46,316 bases of DNA from a virus. Each line of letters begins with the position of its first letter. The first letter of the stretch is position 1. Below the pieces are notes generated by a model, which saw nothing but the letters and a program-made list of their open reading frames with translations, did no database searches and was not told the origin of the DNA. The position numbers and the translations under genes were made by a program. The stretch spans positions 1 to 46,316 of the IMG/VR virus record IMGVR_UViG_3300027759_003879; one strand, given 5' to 3'. Positions 26,326 to 35,184 of the stretch are shown in pieces.

Positions 26326-27879
26326 ATGAAAAATCTCAAGAACAGAATAGACGTTTTGGAAGAACAATTAGAGAAAAAAGAACAAAAAAGACAACAAGAA
26401 GTAAAACATAGAAAAGTTGTCGAAGAAGCCAAAAAAATTAGTGTAGAAAAATTACCTTATTCGTATTCATCACTTAAACAGTTCATTGACCCCGAGACAA
26501 TGAACGTCCACTACAACAAACATTACAAAGGTTACGTTGATAAGTTAAATGCCGCTTTAGGAGATAAAGACTACGGTGACTTATCTTTGGAAGAAATTGT
26601 TAAAACCATCGAACGTTTCAACAAATTTATCAGAAACCAAGCGGGTGGTGCATTTAACCATCAATTGTTTTGGAAAATGTTATCACCAAAACCAATGACA
26701 CCAAAAGGTTTAATCTTAAAGATGATTAACAAAAACTTTGGTTCGTTTACTGGGTTCAAAAAGAAATTTGATGCACAAGCAAAAGACAGATTTGGTTCAG
26801 GATGGTGTTGGTTGGTCTTAACCAAACGTGGTACCCTTAAAATTATGTCAACACCAAACCAAGACAATCCATTAATGGATGTTGTGGAACAAGGTGGTTA
26901 TCCGTTATTAGGATTGGACTTATGGGAACACGCTTATTACCTAAGATACAGAAACAGAAAAGAAGAATATATCAAAAACTTTTGGAAAGTTGTGAATTGG
27001 GATTATGTTGAAGACGCTTTGAAACAACAACTTGACAAGTCACTTAAAGAAAGTGAAAGTGCAAAAGAATTTTTAACTGAAGCGACAAAAAGTGAACCAT
27101 GTTCATCAGCCGATAGGATGGCTTCAAAACAATTCTTTAATCAAAACCGTGAAGCGTTAAACGTTTACAAAAACGCAATCATGCAAATCCTTAAAGAGGT
27201 TTTCCCTGAAAGATATTATGGAAAAGATGAATACCAACCAGGAACCATGTCAGGTATTTACAACTTGGAAGGTGATGGTAGGTCAATCATCAACTACATG
27301 AACACAAATTATTCGGCATTTTGTGTGTTGAAAAAAGATTTGAACAAATACCTTGAAAAAATCAACAAACCTTTGATTGATTTCACAAATAAGGAACCAA
27401 AAGAACAAGTTGCTGAAATGGTTAGAATGTTAAAAGTTCTTAACCACGTTAAATTCAGAGTTTTTAATCCTGAGTCAGAAACACTTAAGACAATGATGAG
27501 TGTGATGGGTGCATCATCTAAAAAGGGTAATCAAACTGAAGACGCTGTTGTTGAAAAACTAAAAAAACAATTTGGTGATGATAATGTTTCACGAATTGGT
27601 GAACTTGGTTCAAAAGAAGACATGTTAAATGGTGTTGATGTTAAAATTATTATTGATGGTAAAGAACACACCGCACAAGTTAAACCATTTAGTCATATCA
27701 CAAAAACATCTAATGACATGTACAAAGTTGATGGTACTGCAAATGTTAAAAGATATCAAACAGATTGGATGATATTCATGAAAAATCTTGGTGACATGGT
27801 GATTTTTGACAACAAAAATTCAAGAATATTTGATGGTGTTTATTTTTTCCCAATTGATGCCAAATTGTATCAATTGTAA
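26326..27879 (+). CDS. Mn/Fe superoxide dismutase fused to PD-(D/E)XK-like nuclease domain
   Basis: The 517-aa protein has three parts. Residues 1-40 form a charged coiled coil. Residues 43-235 are a full iron/manganese superoxide dismutase: metal ligands H62 (VHYNKHYKGYV), H112 (AGGAFNHQLFW), D198 and H202 (LDLWEHAYYL), FGSGWCWL, and Q179 in NQDNPLM at the position typical of manganese enzymes. It should convert superoxide to peroxide and oxygen. After a helical linker, residues about 398-517 carry E405 (NQTEDAVVEKL), D438 (NGVDVKI) and Q451-V-K453, the layout of PD-(D/E)XK nucleases. L250-T-E252 before A253 is a possible prohead-protease site between the halves. A late-type motif precedes it and the neck gene follows, suggesting late expression, perhaps virion packaging. 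SOD is certain; the nuclease call is by motif. Confidence 0.88.
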   Translation: MKNLKNRIDVLEEQLEKKEQKRQQEVKHRKVVEEAKKISVEKLPYSYSSLKQFIDPETMNVHYNKHYKGYVDKLNAALGDKDYGDLSLEEIVKTIERFNKFIRNQAGGAFNHQLFWKMLSPKPMTPKGLILKMINKNFGSFTGFKKKFDAQAKDRFGSGWCWLVLTKRGTLKIMSTPNQDNPLMDVVEQGGYPLLGLDLWEHAYYLRYRNRKEEYIKNFWKVVNWDYVEDALKQQLDKSLKESESAKEFLTEATKSEPCSSADRMASKQFFNQNREALNVYKNAIMQILKEVFPERYYGKDEYQPGTMSGIYNLEGDGRSIINYMNTNYSAFCVLKKDLNKYLEKINKPLIDFTNKEPKEQVAEMVRMLKVLNHVKFRVFNPESETLKTMMSVMGASSKKGNQTEDAVVEKLKKQFGDDNVSRIGELGSKEDMLNGVDVKIIIDGKEHTAQVKPFSHITKTSNDMYKVDGTANVKRYQTDWMIFMKNLGDMVIFDNKNSRIFDGVYFFPIDAKLYQL

Positions 27880-27887
27880 TTAATAGA

Positions 27888-27898
27888 TATTTATTAAG
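27888..27898 (+). promoter_or_regulatory. TATTTATTAAG motif (candidate late promoter)
   Basis: The motif lies 8 nt upstream of the start at 27907, within the 27-nt gap after the SOD-nuclease gene. It is identical to the copy at 2943-2953 on the other strand. Confidence 0.5.
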
Positions 27899-27906
27899 AA
27901 AAGACT

Positions 27907-29022
27907 ATGGCAGTTATTGCAGAACCAGAAAGAACCAGACTCTATAATCGTATCCTAAATCAATTAGGTGCTCCTTTAAGAGCCGTTGAATTGGAAATGG
28001 AACAGATGGATTCCTTAATGGAATTATCTATTGGTGATTACACACAATACATCTATGATTGGTTGATTGAAACCCAATGGACCAGTTTATATGGTATGGA
28101 TTTGGCAACACAATCCGTGGCAAACGCTTTAGTTAGAAGAACATTAGATTGGGAAACTCAATACACTTACGCATATTCTAAAATTGTTGGTTTACAAAAC
28201 TCAGGTCCTTGGGTTTTGAAGAAAGACTTTTTTAAGTTAGAGGCGAATGTTCAAATATATGAAATTCCTGCAGGTCGTGAAATTAATGAATTACTTTTTT
28301 ATTCACCCGCAGAACAAAACAGTCTTCTGTTTGACCCATTTTCATTTGGGGGATTTGGTGGACCTGGTATTGGAGGGGCTGGTGGATTTGCTCAACCTGG
28401 ATGGGGTGGTGGTGGATACTTTATGTTTTCATCATATGACGCGATTGCACGTATGCAAGACGTTAACATTAAAAGAAGAATAATCCAACCCGATGTTAGT
28501 TATCGTGTAACAGCATTACCAAATGGTAAAAGAGCTATCATGTTATACAATACACCGGGTGGTAAATTTGACTTTGGTAATAACGAATTAATGAGAGGTC
28601 AAGTTTGGTATTGGTATTATGATACCACTGACGGTGACCGTGACCAATGTCTAAAAGATAATCCTGATATCGTGAAATTACCTTCCGATATCCCATTAGA
28701 CGCTTTAAACTGGCAGGACTTAAATGACCCCGCTCAGCAATGGGTAAGAAGATGGTTTACAGCCTATTGTAAAGAAACTTTAGCAAGAGTTAGAGGTAAG
28801 TTCAGTGGTAACTTAAAAACACCTGATAGTGAACTTACTATGGACTATCAGTCCCTATCTACTGAGTCTAAAGATGAAAAAGTTACTTTGGTAACTGAAC
28901 TTAAAGAAAGGTTAGAACGTCTTCGTCCCGAAAAACAAATGGAAAAAGAAGCGTCAATTGCTGAAAATTTGAACAAACAGTTGAAATTTAGAGCAATGCC
29001 TATACCAATTACAGTAGTTTAA
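27907..29022 (+). CDS. Probable neck/head-completion protein (gp13-like)
   Basis: The 371-aa protein has an N-terminal helical domain (RLYNRILNQLGAPLRAVELE, then SIGDYTQYIYDWLIETQW) followed by a strand-rich part with VQIYEIPAGREINELLFYSP, the arrangement of head-tail connector and neck proteins. A Gly-rich loop of about 30 residues (FGGFGGPGIGG) interrupts the middle, and the C-terminus ends in a charged helix (ELKERLERLRPEKQMEKEA). In T4 this slot would be gp13, at the head-neck junction. It shares a transcript with the SOD-nuclease upstream and a small protein 1 nt downstream. Structural role is likely; the gp13 label is moderate. Confidence 0.6.
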   Translation: MAVIAEPERTRLYNRILNQLGAPLRAVELEMEQMDSLMELSIGDYTQYIYDWLIETQWTSLYGMDLATQSVANALVRRTLDWETQYTYAYSKIVGLQNSGPWVLKKDFFKLEANVQIYEIPAGREINELLFYSPAEQNSLLFDPFSFGGFGGPGIGGAGGFAQPGWGGGGYFMFSSYDAIARMQDVNIKRRIIQPDVSYRVTALPNGKRAIMLYNTPGGKFDFGNNELMRGQVWYWYYDTTDGDRDQCLKDNPDIVKLPSDIPLDALNWQDLNDPAQQWVRRWFTAYCKETLARVRGKFSGNLKTPDSELTMDYQSLSTESKDEKVTLVTELKERLERLRPEKQMEKEASIAENLNKQLKFRAMPIPITVV

Positions 29023-29023
29023 T

Positions 29024-29359
29024 ATGTCAATTATAAAATCAATTCCAAAAGAAAAAATAATTAACGGGACAAGGGTCCGTACTTCTGAATATAGTGTGGT
29101 ATCAGAATCAGAATATAAAACTAATGGTGAATACGCCATTATCATTACAGGAGTTTCTAATTGTAAGTTAAAATTAGATTCAACAACAACTGATAGGGTA
29201 AAAATAAAAGCCATGACTAACGTTTTAATTTTACCCGATATCAATTCCATCGATGAAGAATGGGACGAAATAACCTTAGAAAAAGGTGCTTGTGTTGAAT
29301 TTGTTTTTATTAATAAGAGTTGGTATATCTTATCTTCAGACGGTCTGAAGATTTGGTAA
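29024..29359 (+). CDS. Small beta-rich protein downstream of the neck gene
   Basis: The 111-aa protein alternates short strands (EYAIIITGVSNCKLKLDSTT, VKIKAMTNVLILPD) and ends in CVEFVFINKSWYILSSDG, a closing pattern often seen in phage decoration or fibre-tip beta proteins. No named family was recognised. It follows the neck gene with a 1-nt gap, so the two are coupled, and its last 24 nt overlap the 3' end of the DNA polymerase gene on the other strand. Confidence 0.65.
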   Translation: MSIIKSIPKEKIINGTRVRTSEYSVVSESEYKTNGEYAIIITGVSNCKLKLDSTTTDRVKIKAMTNVLILPDINSIDEEWDEITLEKGACVEFVFINKSWYILSSDGLKIW

Positions 29360-32152
29360 TCCCGTAATTTGATTTTCCCAACCTTCTTCAGCATTTTCAT
29401 AAATGTAGAATGGTTCCAAACCACGTTTACCCCAATATAACATTTCTTGTTCTGAAATTGTTAATACATCACCCAAGTCATCTTGGTCACCTTCACCTAA
29501 TGGATGTCCATTAATTAATTCACATTGTGACGTAGTAAAGATTCCACGATTTTCAGGGTTATCTACAATTAATGCTTCCCTAACTTCGTCTTTGAATACA
29601 ACCAACAATGGGTCAATACGTTTGTTAAAAGTAGCCATTGCTCTTGGAACATTATATTCACCAGTCATTTCAGGATTTTCTTCCAAATCAGAAGGGTTTA
29701 ACAAATAACAATTGATTCGAATCATAGAATCCATTATATCTGTTGGAATCTTACCGTATTTTTCTTGATAATATTGTATATCATCTTCTCTCCAACCACT
29801 CTTCAACTTATTAACTTTTTGAACATCACCATGAGATGCTTTGGTTCCATTATTTACATAAAGAATTACATCTCCAAGATTGACCGCCAATTTGTGGTGG
29901 ATTGCGAGTTCCATATGTGCTTGACGAGACATTAATGAACCCGCTTTTGTTTTTTGAGTACAACGGAACTGATAATCTTTCAAACTTTGTTTAACCTTAG
30001 CTCTTTGGGCAATTTTAGCCAATGGAATTTTTTGGTCATAAATTTTTTGAAGATACTCGTAGTAATATTCAATAAATTCTTTACCTTGACCGTTCAACAA
30101 CATCTTGATTCCTTTATCCAAAAACTCCTCAATATAACCTGGTAACTTCTTTGACTTGATTGTATTACCAACCAACTTAATCTTACCTTTATCAGTCATC
30201 AAAGCGTAGTTCTTACGAGCCAAGTTGATACATGATGGCCAAACACCATCGTTATCTAAAGCCATTTCACCTCTCATGAATATGTCATTGTATTCGGCAA
30301 TATCTGCAGCCGCACCAACGTATTCTTTACCTTCCACTACCTTCCAATTCAAACCACGACCAATATATTTACGGTCACCAATATTAGATGGGGATGAAAA
30401 GTTCACACCGTCCGTATCCATTACCAATGGTTCATATCCACGTTTCATAAAGAAACCAATCATCTGACGTAGGTATTGTCTACCCGTACAAGTAATCTGT
30501 TCCCCCATGTACATATCTCCCCAATGGAATACCTGAGGTGCCGATAACGCTCCAAACATCGAGTTAATAAAAATCTTAATCGGTAACTGTTTACGGTCAT
30601 ATGATTTTGACTTCTTAGGGTCACTCTTTTCAAATTCTTCAGCCAATTGTTTGTACATAATACGAGAACTTCTAAAGAAACCTAACAATCCTTTCATTGC
30701 TCCCATAACATCACACTCAGGAAATACATTATGAACCAACTGAATAGATGGGTAAAGTGAACTAAAGTCCAATTTCAATACATTTGTTGAATAACCAACT
30801 TTAATCAAACGAGAAAGACCACCAACAAAATCTGTCTTACCTTGTTTTTCGGGGATAGCCAAGTTGTACTTGTAAGACCAAGCCAACATAATCATCTTCC
30901 ACAAAGTTGCCGTACCCATCGTACTTACACGCTCATAAGTTGTTGGAACTAACGATGCCAAAAGGAACGAACCTTGGTTGAACTCGTCATCTACACGTAG
31001 GGTTTCATCTAAGTCATCGTCAAGATACTGTTCTACAATCTTATCACCTGTAGTTTTGGTATATGTACCAGGAAAACGAGTGTCTAAGTCATCAAATTGG
31101 GGGTTATTTGCTCTTTTGTATTTACCGTTCTTAATATTTAACCAATAATCTTCTTTTTTGGCGTACATAGGACCGATTTCTGTGTGGTCAATGTATACAC
31201 GGTCTTCATCTTGAATCTCCAAGTACTGAGTTATGTATTTCAAACCCGCTGATTTAATGTTTGAGTTAATCGCTTGGGCTCTACGAACTGAGTGTAAGAT
31301 ATCAATGATATTATACCCCCACATTGATGTTTGTGGGTATCTTTCTACCTCATTGGCAAGCTTCAACATTTGTTCTTTCTGTGATATGGGTCTTTCAGCA
31401 TTAAGTGACTTGGCTATCTTTCTAATATCCAATCCAAGTGCTTTAGCTCGTTCAAAAATCCACAACCAGTCAAAGTTAAATGAGTTATATCCCGCAATGA
31501 TAGATGGTTTAAGTTCGTTAATTGCGTCAAAGAATCTAATCAAACCCAACTTTTCAGTTTCTTCTGTGGCACATTCGATTACCTCGTGGAAACCTTTATT
31601 TGTTTTCATTCCAATCATGAATATACGACCATCCTTTGGTTCAAGTGAGGTCGTTTCTAAGTCAAATACAAATCGGGTTATGTCATTGTATTCTTCATAT
31701 CCTTTGAATAGTCGTTTTTCTTTCTGAATCAGATATTGTTCTACAGGTGGTAACATCAAAAACAACTCTTTTGATTTTTCACCCCACGGGTCAATTCCAC
31801 CATCACGGAAAAACTGAACTAACTCACGATAACCAGCCAATGACTTAACCATATAGGTTAAACCTTTTTCTAATCTTTCGTTTCCGTGTGTTTCTAATTT
31901 GTCAATAACAATCTTGTGTTTTGACATTGCTTCTTTTTGAAGGGCTTTTGAACCTTGATAAAAGTTCAGACCTTTAAGGTCACCGACCCAAGCAAATGGA
32001 ATAAAATGGTCTTTTTGAATTGATTTCCCTTTACCAGGAATTTCTTTAATTTTGTAGATTGAGTTTGTTACATAGTCAAATTCGATGGCGACTATAAATT
32101 GTTCTGGGTCATTACCCTCTAAGAACGATTTAATTTCTTCGTTAGTTATCAT
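29336..32152 (-). CDS. 43: DNA polymerase, family B (gp43-like)
   Basis: The 938-aa protein is close to T4 gp43 (898 aa). The 3'-5' exonuclease shows Exo I FDLETTSL (D164, E166), Exo II YNSFNFDW (D228) and Exo III YLDDDLDET (Y376, D380). Polymerase motif A is DFSSLYPSI (D462 onward), motif B KIFINSMFG (K526, N530) and motif C MDTDGV (D579, D581). All catalytic residues are present, so it should be an active replicative polymerase with proofreading. It is uninterrupted by introns or inteins. The 96-nt leader holds two mutually exclusive small hairpins and, further up, a TATTTATTAG motif; T4 gp43 represses its own translation through a leader hairpin. Its end overlaps the convergent beta-rich gene by 24 nt. 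Confidence 0.96.
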   Translation of the reverse strand: MITNEEIKSFLEGNDPEQFIVAIEFDYVTNSIYKIKEIPGKGKSIQKDHFIPFAWVGDLKGLNFYQGSKALQKEAMSKHKIVIDKLETHGNERLEKGLTYMVKSLAGYRELVQFFRDGGIDPWGEKSKELFLMLPPVEQYLIQKEKRLFKGYEEYNDITRFVFDLETTSLEPKDGRIFMIGMKTNKGFHEVIECATEETEKLGLIRFFDAINELKPSIIAGYNSFNFDWLWIFERAKALGLDIRKIAKSLNAERPISQKEQMLKLANEVERYPQTSMWGYNIIDILHSVRRAQAINSNIKSAGLKYITQYLEIQDEDRVYIDHTEIGPMYAKKEDYWLNIKNGKYKRANNPQFDDLDTRFPGTYTKTTGDKIVEQYLDDDLDETLRVDDEFNQGSFLLASLVPTTYERVSTMGTATLWKMIMLAWSYKYNLAIPEKQGKTDFVGGLSRLIKVGYSTNVLKLDFSSLYPSIQLVHNVFPECDVMGAMKGLLGFFRSSRIMYKQLAEEFEKSDPKKSKSYDRKQLPIKIFINSMFGALSAPQVFHWGDMYMGEQITCTGRQYLRQMIGFFMKRGYEPLVMDTDGVNFSSPSNIGDRKYIGRGLNWKVVEGKEYVGAAADIAEYNDIFMRGEMALDNDGVWPSCINLARKNYALMTDKGKIKLVGNTIKSKKLPGYIEEFLDKGIKMLLNGQGKEFIEYYYEYLQKIYDQKIPLAKIAQRAKVKQSLKDYQFRCTQKTKAGSLMSRQAHMELAIHHKLAVNLGDVILYVNNGTKASHGDVQKVNKLKSGWREDDIQYYQEKYGKIPTDIMDSMIRINCYLLNPSDLEENPEMTGEYNVPRAMATFNKRIDPLLVVFKDEVREALIVDNPENRGIFTTSQCELINGHPLGEGDQDDLGDVLTISEQEMLYWGKRGLEPFYIYENAEEGWENQITGLPNLQTV

Positions 32153-32175
32153 TTTGTATAATTTTAGCCGAGTGA

Positions 32176-32200
32176 CGTATTATCTTCCGTGAAATACGGA
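32176..32200 (-). promoter_or_regulatory. Leader hairpins upstream of DNA polymerase
   Basis: On the minus strand, TCCGT-ATTTC-ACGGA (32186-32200) forms a 5-bp stem 33 nt before the start codon. An alternative 6-bp stem, CGTATT with AATACG (32193-32198 with 32176-32181, 11-nt loop), shares bases with it, so only one can form. The position resembles the autogenous translational operator of T4 gene 43; the loop sequence differs. Confidence 0.4.
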
Positions 32201-32217
32201 GTTTGTCTTACTCATTA

Positions 32218-32227
32218 CTAATAAATA
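32218..32227 (-). promoter_or_regulatory. TATTTATTAG motif upstream of the polymerase leader
   Basis: This minus-strand copy lies 65 nt before the polymerase start, in the gap after the 126-aa gene. It is the only good copy upstream of a replication gene in this window. Confidence 0.4.
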
Positions 32228-32248
32228 TACAGATTAGATTTGGTCCCG

Positions 32249-32629
32249 TCAACAACAGGGTGATTTAATAATGAAACTTTCCTGAACGTAAATGTTAAGT
32301 TCTTCTCTTAACGGTAATACCAAATCTCCTTGGTCATTATGAATTAAAAACTCACCCGAATACTGACCAACTTGGTTAGTATCTCTTTCGGTGAATCTAA
32401 AATACACATAATATTCAGGTAATGCGTTTACATCAAGGTTAACTAATTCCACAATGTAAGCTGGTTTTGCAACAATTTTTGGAATACCCGAAGCCGTGTT
32501 AACCATCGTAAATGTGATTGTGGCGGTCTCTAATGAATCCATAAATTGTTGGTATTCACTTCTACCATCCTTAACCACTTGCATCTTTAGAAGCGGTAAT
32601 GTCGCATTTTTCTTGATGTAAAAATTCAT
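32249..32629 (-). CDS. Small baseplate/fibre-type protein, unknown
   Basis: The 126-aa protein begins FYIKKNATLPLLKMQVVKDG and continues with LETATITFTMVNTASGIPKI and FRFTERDTNQVGQYSGEFLI. This is the strand order of immunoglobulin-like N-terminal domains of baseplate upper proteins. It ends in two cysteines. No firm family is named. A TATTTATTAG motif lies 9 nt before the start in a 22-nt gap, placing it among the late genes, between the glycan island and the polymerase. Confidence 0.6.
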   Translation of the reverse strand: MNFYIKKNATLPLLKMQVVKDGRSEYQQFMDSLETATITFTMVNTASGIPKIVAKPAYIVELVNLDVNALPEYYVYFRFTERDTNQVGQYSGEFLIHNDQGDLVLPLREELNIYVQESFIIKSPCC

Positions 32630-32638
32630 TTGTTTTTA

Positions 32639-32648
32639 CTAATAAATA
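32639..32648 (-). promoter_or_regulatory. TATTTATTAG motif (candidate late promoter)
   Basis: The motif lies 9 nt upstream of the start at 32629, in the 22-nt gap after the first glycan-island gene. Confidence 0.5.
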
Positions 32649-32651
32649 CCA

Positions 32652-34325
32652 TCAAGATTCTTTTCTTAATTCTCTTGGGTAAAAATCAAATCTATCGTGT
32701 TCAGTTGGTGTCATTAATAGTAGTCCTGGATTAATTTTTCCTTTAATTGTTTCTTGAAAAATGAAGCTCATCCATGTCTGTTCAAATGGGTGTGCCCATG
32801 TCGTATCTAAGAACATTTTTTTATTACCATGACGGGTTACAACTTGTGGCCAATTACAATAATAAATCTCACCTGACGCAAACGGAATACCATTATGAAC
32901 CTTTATATGTCTAAATTTGGTTCTTGGTGCATTTGGGTCCTGACCATGAACAGGTAAATTAGGTTTTTCAGGCCAATGTTCTATTCTAAAATGTTGTGGA
33001 ACATTATACCATGACCATTGGGTACCGTTGTCACCATAAAACTCACTGTAATTAAACTTTAAGAAATCAAAATGATTGTTCTTAGTAATTTCTATTGTAT
33101 TTCTGTATAAATTTGGAACGTATCTATTAAATCCGTTTCTACACACATCTCCTTTTTGGGGGTAAAAGAACATATCATCCTCGAAGAAAAAATGAAAATC
33201 AAATCCATTTTCTTCAGAATGTTCCGCAACCCATTGTCTACCACCACAAATACCTAAATTGTCTTTTTTAATATGTTCAAAACCATATTTTTCACAAAGT
33301 TCCGAGTATTTTTCGGTAGTTGATAAATCAGATGAGTTATCCAATAAAAACTTTTTTGGTTTATCTAAGAAATCTTTATCATATTGAGTCATCGAATCAA
33401 TCAATGTTTCAAATTGTTTTGGACTATTGAATGTAATTACATACAAAGCGGCGTTATCAGGATTCAAATCGTCATTAATTGGTGTAAAACCTTGTTTGTT
33501 TTTTCTTTCTAAAGTTTTGTTTTTCAAATCTTCAAAAAACTTTCCAAATAAACCGTTTGATTCTATTTCAAAATAATCAATTAAATCGGCATGTTTATAA
33601 CACATAATTGAGAATATTGACTCCTCAGTTCCCATAAGTCCACGAGATAACGTAGATGATAACAAATTATAATAAATCCCGTTAATGTCCCCTATCGTGT
33701 GTTTTGGACCACCAAAGAACCCACCACGAGCAACCAACTCAACCTTTTCATTAACAATGTTGTTAATTTCATTAAAGTTAAATCCATGAATTTCATTTTC
33801 GGCTTGGTATGGGAAACAAACAAATGAAAACTTGTTAATGTGGTTAGGTAATTTATCTAAAACTTTATCGTGTGTAAAATAACCAGGGTGAACCGTATTT
33901 GTTAAACCAGCATCAATCCAAAACATCATGTCTGAATTGAATGGGTCCATAATTTTAGCGTCATTTAATAAAAAAACCTTTGACATTACCAAAGGATTAT
34001 ACATTTCTAATCGTGCTTGTGTTGATTGAGATAACCAACCCGATTGATTATACCATTCAGGGTTATTCCTAATTGTTTGTATCTTATCGTAAAACTCATT
34101 TTTGAACCAATCTTGACTACGAGAAATGAACATTGTGTTACTTCTATCTCTACGTTCAAAAACAAATGATTCCAAATCAGAATCACCAAAGATAATCATT
34201 GGGTTATCAACCTTAAGTAGTTGGTCAAACTTATCCAAATAGTGTTGAAATGAACGTGACCAACCTTCACCAAGTTCATCACGTTTAATATTCCAAAGTC
34301 CGGTTACTAATGTTATTTTAGACAT
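32652..34325 (-). CDS. Two-domain glycosyltransferase (HtrL/YibB-like plus GT2-like)
   Basis: The 557-aa protein has an N-terminal domain (about 1-265) beginning KITLVTGLWNIKRDELG, with MMFWIDAGLTNTVHPGYF and RGGFFGGPKHTI, features of HtrL/YibB-type putative glycosyltransferases. The second domain (about 290-557) starts with AALYVITFNSPKQFETLIDS, has NLGICGGRQWVAEHS and FHFFFEDDMFF, the DxD-like acidic cluster of GT-A transferases. Each half should use a nucleotide sugar; donor and acceptor are unknown. The N-terminal half is clearly related to the next gene upstream, with which it overlaps by 8 nt. It is the last gene of the island in transcription order. Confidence 0.75.
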   Translation of the reverse strand: MSKITLVTGLWNIKRDELGEGWSRSFQHYLDKFDQLLKVDNPMIIFGDSDLESFVFERRDRSNTMFISRSQDWFKNEFYDKIQTIRNNPEWYNQSGWLSQSTQARLEMYNPLVMSKVFLLNDAKIMDPFNSDMMFWIDAGLTNTVHPGYFTHDKVLDKLPNHINKFSFVCFPYQAENEIHGFNFNEINNIVNEKVELVARGGFFGGPKHTIGDINGIYYNLLSSTLSRGLMGTEESIFSIMCYKHADLIDYFEIESNGLFGKFFEDLKNKTLERKNKQGFTPINDDLNPDNAALYVITFNSPKQFETLIDSMTQYDKDFLDKPKKFLLDNSSDLSTTEKYSELCEKYGFEHIKKDNLGICGGRQWVAEHSEENGFDFHFFFEDDMFFYPQKGDVCRNGFNRYVPNLYRNTIEITKNNHFDFLKFNYSEFYGDNGTQWSWYNVPQHFRIEHWPEKPNLPVHGQDPNAPRTKFRHIKVHNGIPFASGEIYYCNWPQVVTRHGNKKMFLDTTWAHPFEQTWMSFIFQETIKGKINPGLLLMTPTEHDRFDFYPRELRKES

Positions 34326-35184
34326 TTAACTCTTCTAATATTTTATAAAAACTTTTATTTTGCTCAAAAAATTCTTTTGAACCTTCCTTATGGTTATCTT
34401 CATGCCACCATATATCAAAATTTAATGGTTTGAACCAATCTTTGTGGTTTTGATACATTAAAGACATATAATGTTCTTCATAAAACAATTTATTTTGTTC
34501 CGGAATAACTAATCTAACGTAATCATCAAATTGTTTAACAATCTTATCCCATAGTTCGGTTTTTCCACCAAAAAAACCACCAATTATGTGAACACTATTG
34601 TCGTATGTTGTATAAAACTTAGGGTCAACGGTTCCTTCCCAAAAATTTCTTGAATTTTCTTTTGCAACCATTACAAATTTATCATCAGAATAGTTAATCA
34701 AGTTGGTTAAAAAGTTATCGTTGAATAATGTAGATTCATAATAACCTCTATAACCTGGTGCCGATAGATATTTATCAGGAATTAATCCTGTGTGTGATAA
34801 TCCCGCATCAAACCAAAAATAATAATCATAACTTTTATCTTCGTTCTTAAACCAAGAAAATTTAGAATACTGAATATCATAACACCTATCAGATGTTTTT
34901 ATTGCGTCAAAATTTTTGACACTACTAATTAATTCGGCATATTCATTTTGTGTTAAATCAAACAATACAAACTTTAATCTATCTTCAGATATGTTATGAT
35001 TTTTATAAAAAAATTCTTTTAAATCGTCCAATTCTCTATCAGATGTATAACAGATAAAATCCGCTTGTGACATCTTTAATAAAGATAATAGACTAAAACG
35101 ATAATGGTCTTTCCTACCGTGTCTTCCACCTAAATCGGAACCGTAAAGGTCCGAATAAATACTTGTGATTATTTTAACTCTCAT
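34318..35184 (-). CDS. HtrL/YibB-like putative glycosyltransferase
   Basis: The 288-aa protein starts VKIITSIYSDLYGSDLGG and carries YYFWFDAGLSHTGLIP (about 130-145) and a GGFFGGKTELWDKIVKQF segment, the same landmarks as the N-terminal domain of the downstream neighbour. The two look like tandem duplicates. The family is linked to surface polysaccharide synthesis in bacteria, but the activity is not defined. It overlaps its neighbours by 8 and 11 nt, implying coupled translation. Confidence 0.7.
   Translation of the reverse strand: MRVKIITSIYSDLYGSDLGGRHGRKDHYRFSLLSLLKMSQADFICYTSDRELDDLKEFFYKNHNISEDRLKFVLFDLTQNEYAELISSVKNFDAIKTSDRCYDIQYSKFSWFKNEDKSYDYYFWFDAGLSHTGLIPDKYLSAPGYRGYYESTLFNDNFLTNLINYSDDKFVMVAKENSRNFWEGTVDPKFYTTYDNSVHIIGGFFGGKTELWDKIVKQFDDYVRLVIPEQNKLFYEEHYMSLMYQNHKDWFKPLNFDIWWHEDNHKEGSKEFFEQNKSFYKILEELNV

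Noticed and set aside
26326-27879. SOD-nuclease fusion as two genes joined by a sequencing error
   Set aside because: The linker is open, well-composed and in frame over about 150 residues with no poly-nucleotide run at the join; still listed as a test under the finding.
31233-31727. 164-codon plus-strand open frame
   Set aside because: It lies wholly inside the DNA polymerase gene on the other strand, whose exonuclease motifs prove that frame; the shadow has no recognisable features.
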